Shown here in pieces: positions 54,591-56,242 of a DNA stretch of 56,242 nt. A program made the translations under genes and the position numbers. The stretch spans positions 1 to 56,242 of the forward strand of contig JAAWPV010000081.1 in NCBI GenBank assembly GCA_022800215.1, written 5' to 3'. Source of the stretch: Oscillospiraceae bacterium (GTDB taxonomy: Bacteria; Bacillota; Clostridia; Oscillospirales; Oscillospiraceae). The notes under the pieces were generated by a model. It was not told the origin of the DNA, did not search any database, and worked only from the letters and a program-made list of their open reading frames with translations. Position 1 is the stretch's first letter. Every line of letters begins with the position of its first letter.

Positions 54591-56242
54591 ATGAAACGAA
54601 ATCTTTTGCTCCGCTTTGCTGTCCTCAGTCTATCCTTGACGCTTCTCTTCACTCCTACTGTACAAGCGCTCACAGTCGAGCAAGCATCGGAGCTAATAAG
54701 TGAATTATATGTGGACAAGGTCCCTCAATCCGTTCTGGAGCAGCCCACCATCGATGAAATGATTGCTGCTTTGGGTGATCCTTATACAGAGTATTTCACC
54801 GCCACAGAATATCAGGATTTTATGGCCAGCATGTCCGACTCCTCCTTGGTGGGCATTGGGGTTGTTTTTCAGATCACAGAAACCGGTCTTTTGATAAATC
54901 AAGTATTGGATGGTTCGCCCGCTCAGCAAGGAGGGCTTACCGCCGGAGACCTAATCACCGCGGTCGACGGTCACAGTGTTCTGGGGGCTGATACTGAAAC
55001 AGTTACCGGTTGGATTCAGGGCGATCCGGATTCCTCGGTCTCTGTTACATATACTCACGACGGTAAACAGGAAATCACCACGACTCTTATCCGCGCTTTG
55101 GTTACAGTTCCTGCCACTACCACTGAGTTGATCGACGGCCACATCGGATATATTCGCTGTACCACCTTTGGCAACGAAACATTGGGGCATTTTCAAGAGG
55201 GTATTGAAACTTACCAGGATCAGGCCACTGTCTGGATCGTAGATCTCCGTTCAAATTTGGGCGGTTCTACTGACGCCGCCACAGAATCCGCCGGACTTTT
55301 TACCGGTCCCGGTGAGATGGCTTACCTCCGGGACGGCGCTGATGAGTATAGTGCCTATTACCGAAACGACGCTTCCGAGACTCTTTATCCTGTAATCGTT
55401 TTAGTAGATCAGTACTCGGCCAGTGCCTCCGAAATCTTCGCCGCTGCCATTCGGGACCGTGCCGCTGGAATTGTAATCGGTACCCGCACTTTTGGTAAAG
55501 GTGTCGCCCAAATCGTTCTGGACCAGAATTCTATGCCGGAATATTTCCCTGATGGCGATGCTATCAAAATCACTGCCTATCGTTTCTTCTCCCCAGAGGG
55601 AAACACCACAGACCAAATTGGTGTCATTCCTGACCTTCTGGTGGCTCCTGAATACATTGCCGACGTGGCCTATCTGCTGGCTTCTATCTCCCCCGGCGGC
55701 AATACAAATGGTAGATTACGGCTTGATTTGACGTGGCGTTGGTATGTGGATTTAGAAACAGCTTCCAGCGAAGAATACCGCAATGCATTTCAAGCGCTTT
55801 TGAGCGCCGTTCCCGACAACAAAAAAATGTGGATAGGAACCGGCGGCTCAAATGGCTGGCAGAATATCTCCGGAAGTGAACTGGCCGAATTGTATGGGCT
55901 AAAAAACTATCAGGCCTCCATTTTTTCTGATATTGATGATTCCGATTTCGATACCGCTCTCAAAGTATTGAAAACTTACGATCTTATCCATGGTAAGGAT
56001 GACGGCAATTTCCACCCACAGGACACTCTGACCCGCGCTGAATTGTGCCAGCTTTTAGCGGTCGCTTTAAATTGCAGCATTCCCACCAATGAAAGCCCAT
56101 ACTCCGATGTTGCCAACGACGCTTGGTACGCTCCAGCCGTAATCTCCATAACTAATCTCGGGCTTGTAAATGGTACAGGAAACGACAGCTTTTCTCCTGA
56201 GGACCCTATTGATCATCAGCAGTTTATTACCATCATGGGACG
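54591..56242 (+). CDS. S41 C-terminal-processing protease with SLH-like repeats, partial at right edge
   Basis: At least 550 aa; the reading frame is open to the window end. Signal peptide (LLLRFAVLSLSLTLLFTP, cleavage near VQA), an N-terminal helical part, a PDZ domain (about 85-165: GIGVVFQITETGLLINQVLD, then GGLTAGDLITAVDG), and the S41 core with Ser in DQYSASASEIFAAAI near 278 and Lys in GTRTFGKG near 302. After about residue 450 come SLH-like repeats (GKDDGNFHPQDTLTRAELCQ, SDVANDAWYAPAVI). It is an exported Ser/Lys protease tethered to the wall. The SLH segment places it with other surface proteins such as that at 10207. Confidence 0.9.
   Translation, partial: MKRNLLLRFAVLSLSLTLLFTPTVQALTVEQASELISELYVDKVPQSVLEQPTIDEMIAALGDPYTEYFTATEYQDFMASMSDSSLVGIGVVFQITETGLLINQVLDGSPAQQGGLTAGDLITAVDGHSVLGADTETVTGWIQGDPDSSVSVTYTHDGKQEITTTLIRALVTVPATTTELIDGHIGYIRCTTFGNETLGHFQEGIETYQDQATVWIVDLRSNLGGSTDAATESAGLFTGPGEMAYLRDGADEYSAYYRNDASETLYPVIVLVDQYSASASEIFAAAIRDRAAGIVIGTRTFGKGVAQIVLDQNSMPEYFPDGDAIKITAYRFFSPEGNTTDQIGVIPDLLVAPEYIADVAYLLASISPGGNTNGRLRLDLTWRWYVDLETASSEEYRNAFQALLSAVPDNKKMWIGTGGSNGWQNISGSELAELYGLKNYQASIFSDIDDSDFDTALKVLKTYDLIHGKDDGNFHPQDTLTRAELCQLLAVALNCSIPTNESPYSDVANDAWYAPAVISITNLGLVNGTGNDSFSPEDPIDHQQFITIMG

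Overview
The window looks like a chromosome segment of a spore-forming, Gram-positive gut-type anaerobe of the Clostridia, most likely Oscillospiraceae (Flavonifractor / Intestinimonas-like). The reasons are sporulation genes (yunB, cwlD, a cotJ operon), a Clostridia-style rnpB, Rex, an ANTAR regulator next to glutamine synthetase, SLH-type surface proteins, and the absence of outer-membrane functions. The assignment is inferred from gene content and protein style, not from a search.

Layout. 1-11.9 kb: the 5' part of rnpB (minus), divergent murD, three tandem M42 aminopeptidases, a PLP lyase of the aluminium-resistance family, yunB, a VanZ-like gene, ligA, rex, an SLH-like exported protein, and an amidase-domain protein. 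11.9-13.0 kb: a Xer-type tyrosine recombinase (minus) that looks chromosomal. 13.0-18.8 kb: a compact element of about 5.8 kb between two near-identical 29-bp direct repeats. I read it as a filamentous-phage (inovirus) prophage: HUH replication initiator, pVI-like, pIII-like and second surface protein, Zot/pI ATPase, two small coat-like proteins, a tRNA-like gene, a candidate ssDNA-binding protein, small early genes, a divergent XRE repressor with a textbook promoter and operator, and a cluster of strong hairpins beside one att site. It has no integrase of its own and sits directly against the xer gene, so it probably uses the host recombinase.

18.9-25.6 kb: radA, cwlD, a cotJA-cotJB fusion and cotJC, dapF, an ANTAR antiterminator and glnA with a hairpin leader. 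25.7-33.8 kb: a peptide-uptake operon (oppA-pepC-oppBCDF) that carries its own cysteine aminopeptidase, followed by a small membrane protein. 34.0-37.3 kb: guaA and three unrecognised genes. 37.5-44 kb: a YetF/DUF4363 pair, yjdF with a structured leader, nrdR, and a tightly overlapping operon M16-M16-lgt-folD. 44.1-51.2 kb: one giant cyclic beta-1,2-glucan synthase-type gene (about 2,377 aa). 51.3-56.2 kb: a frame-disrupted comEC, exodeoxyribonuclease III, and an S41 protease with SLH-like repeats that runs off the right edge.

The most interesting part is the prophage and its junctions. Other points worth a look are an M42 paralogue with a substituted metal ligand, the CotJA-CotJB fusion, the broken comEC, and several structured leaders.
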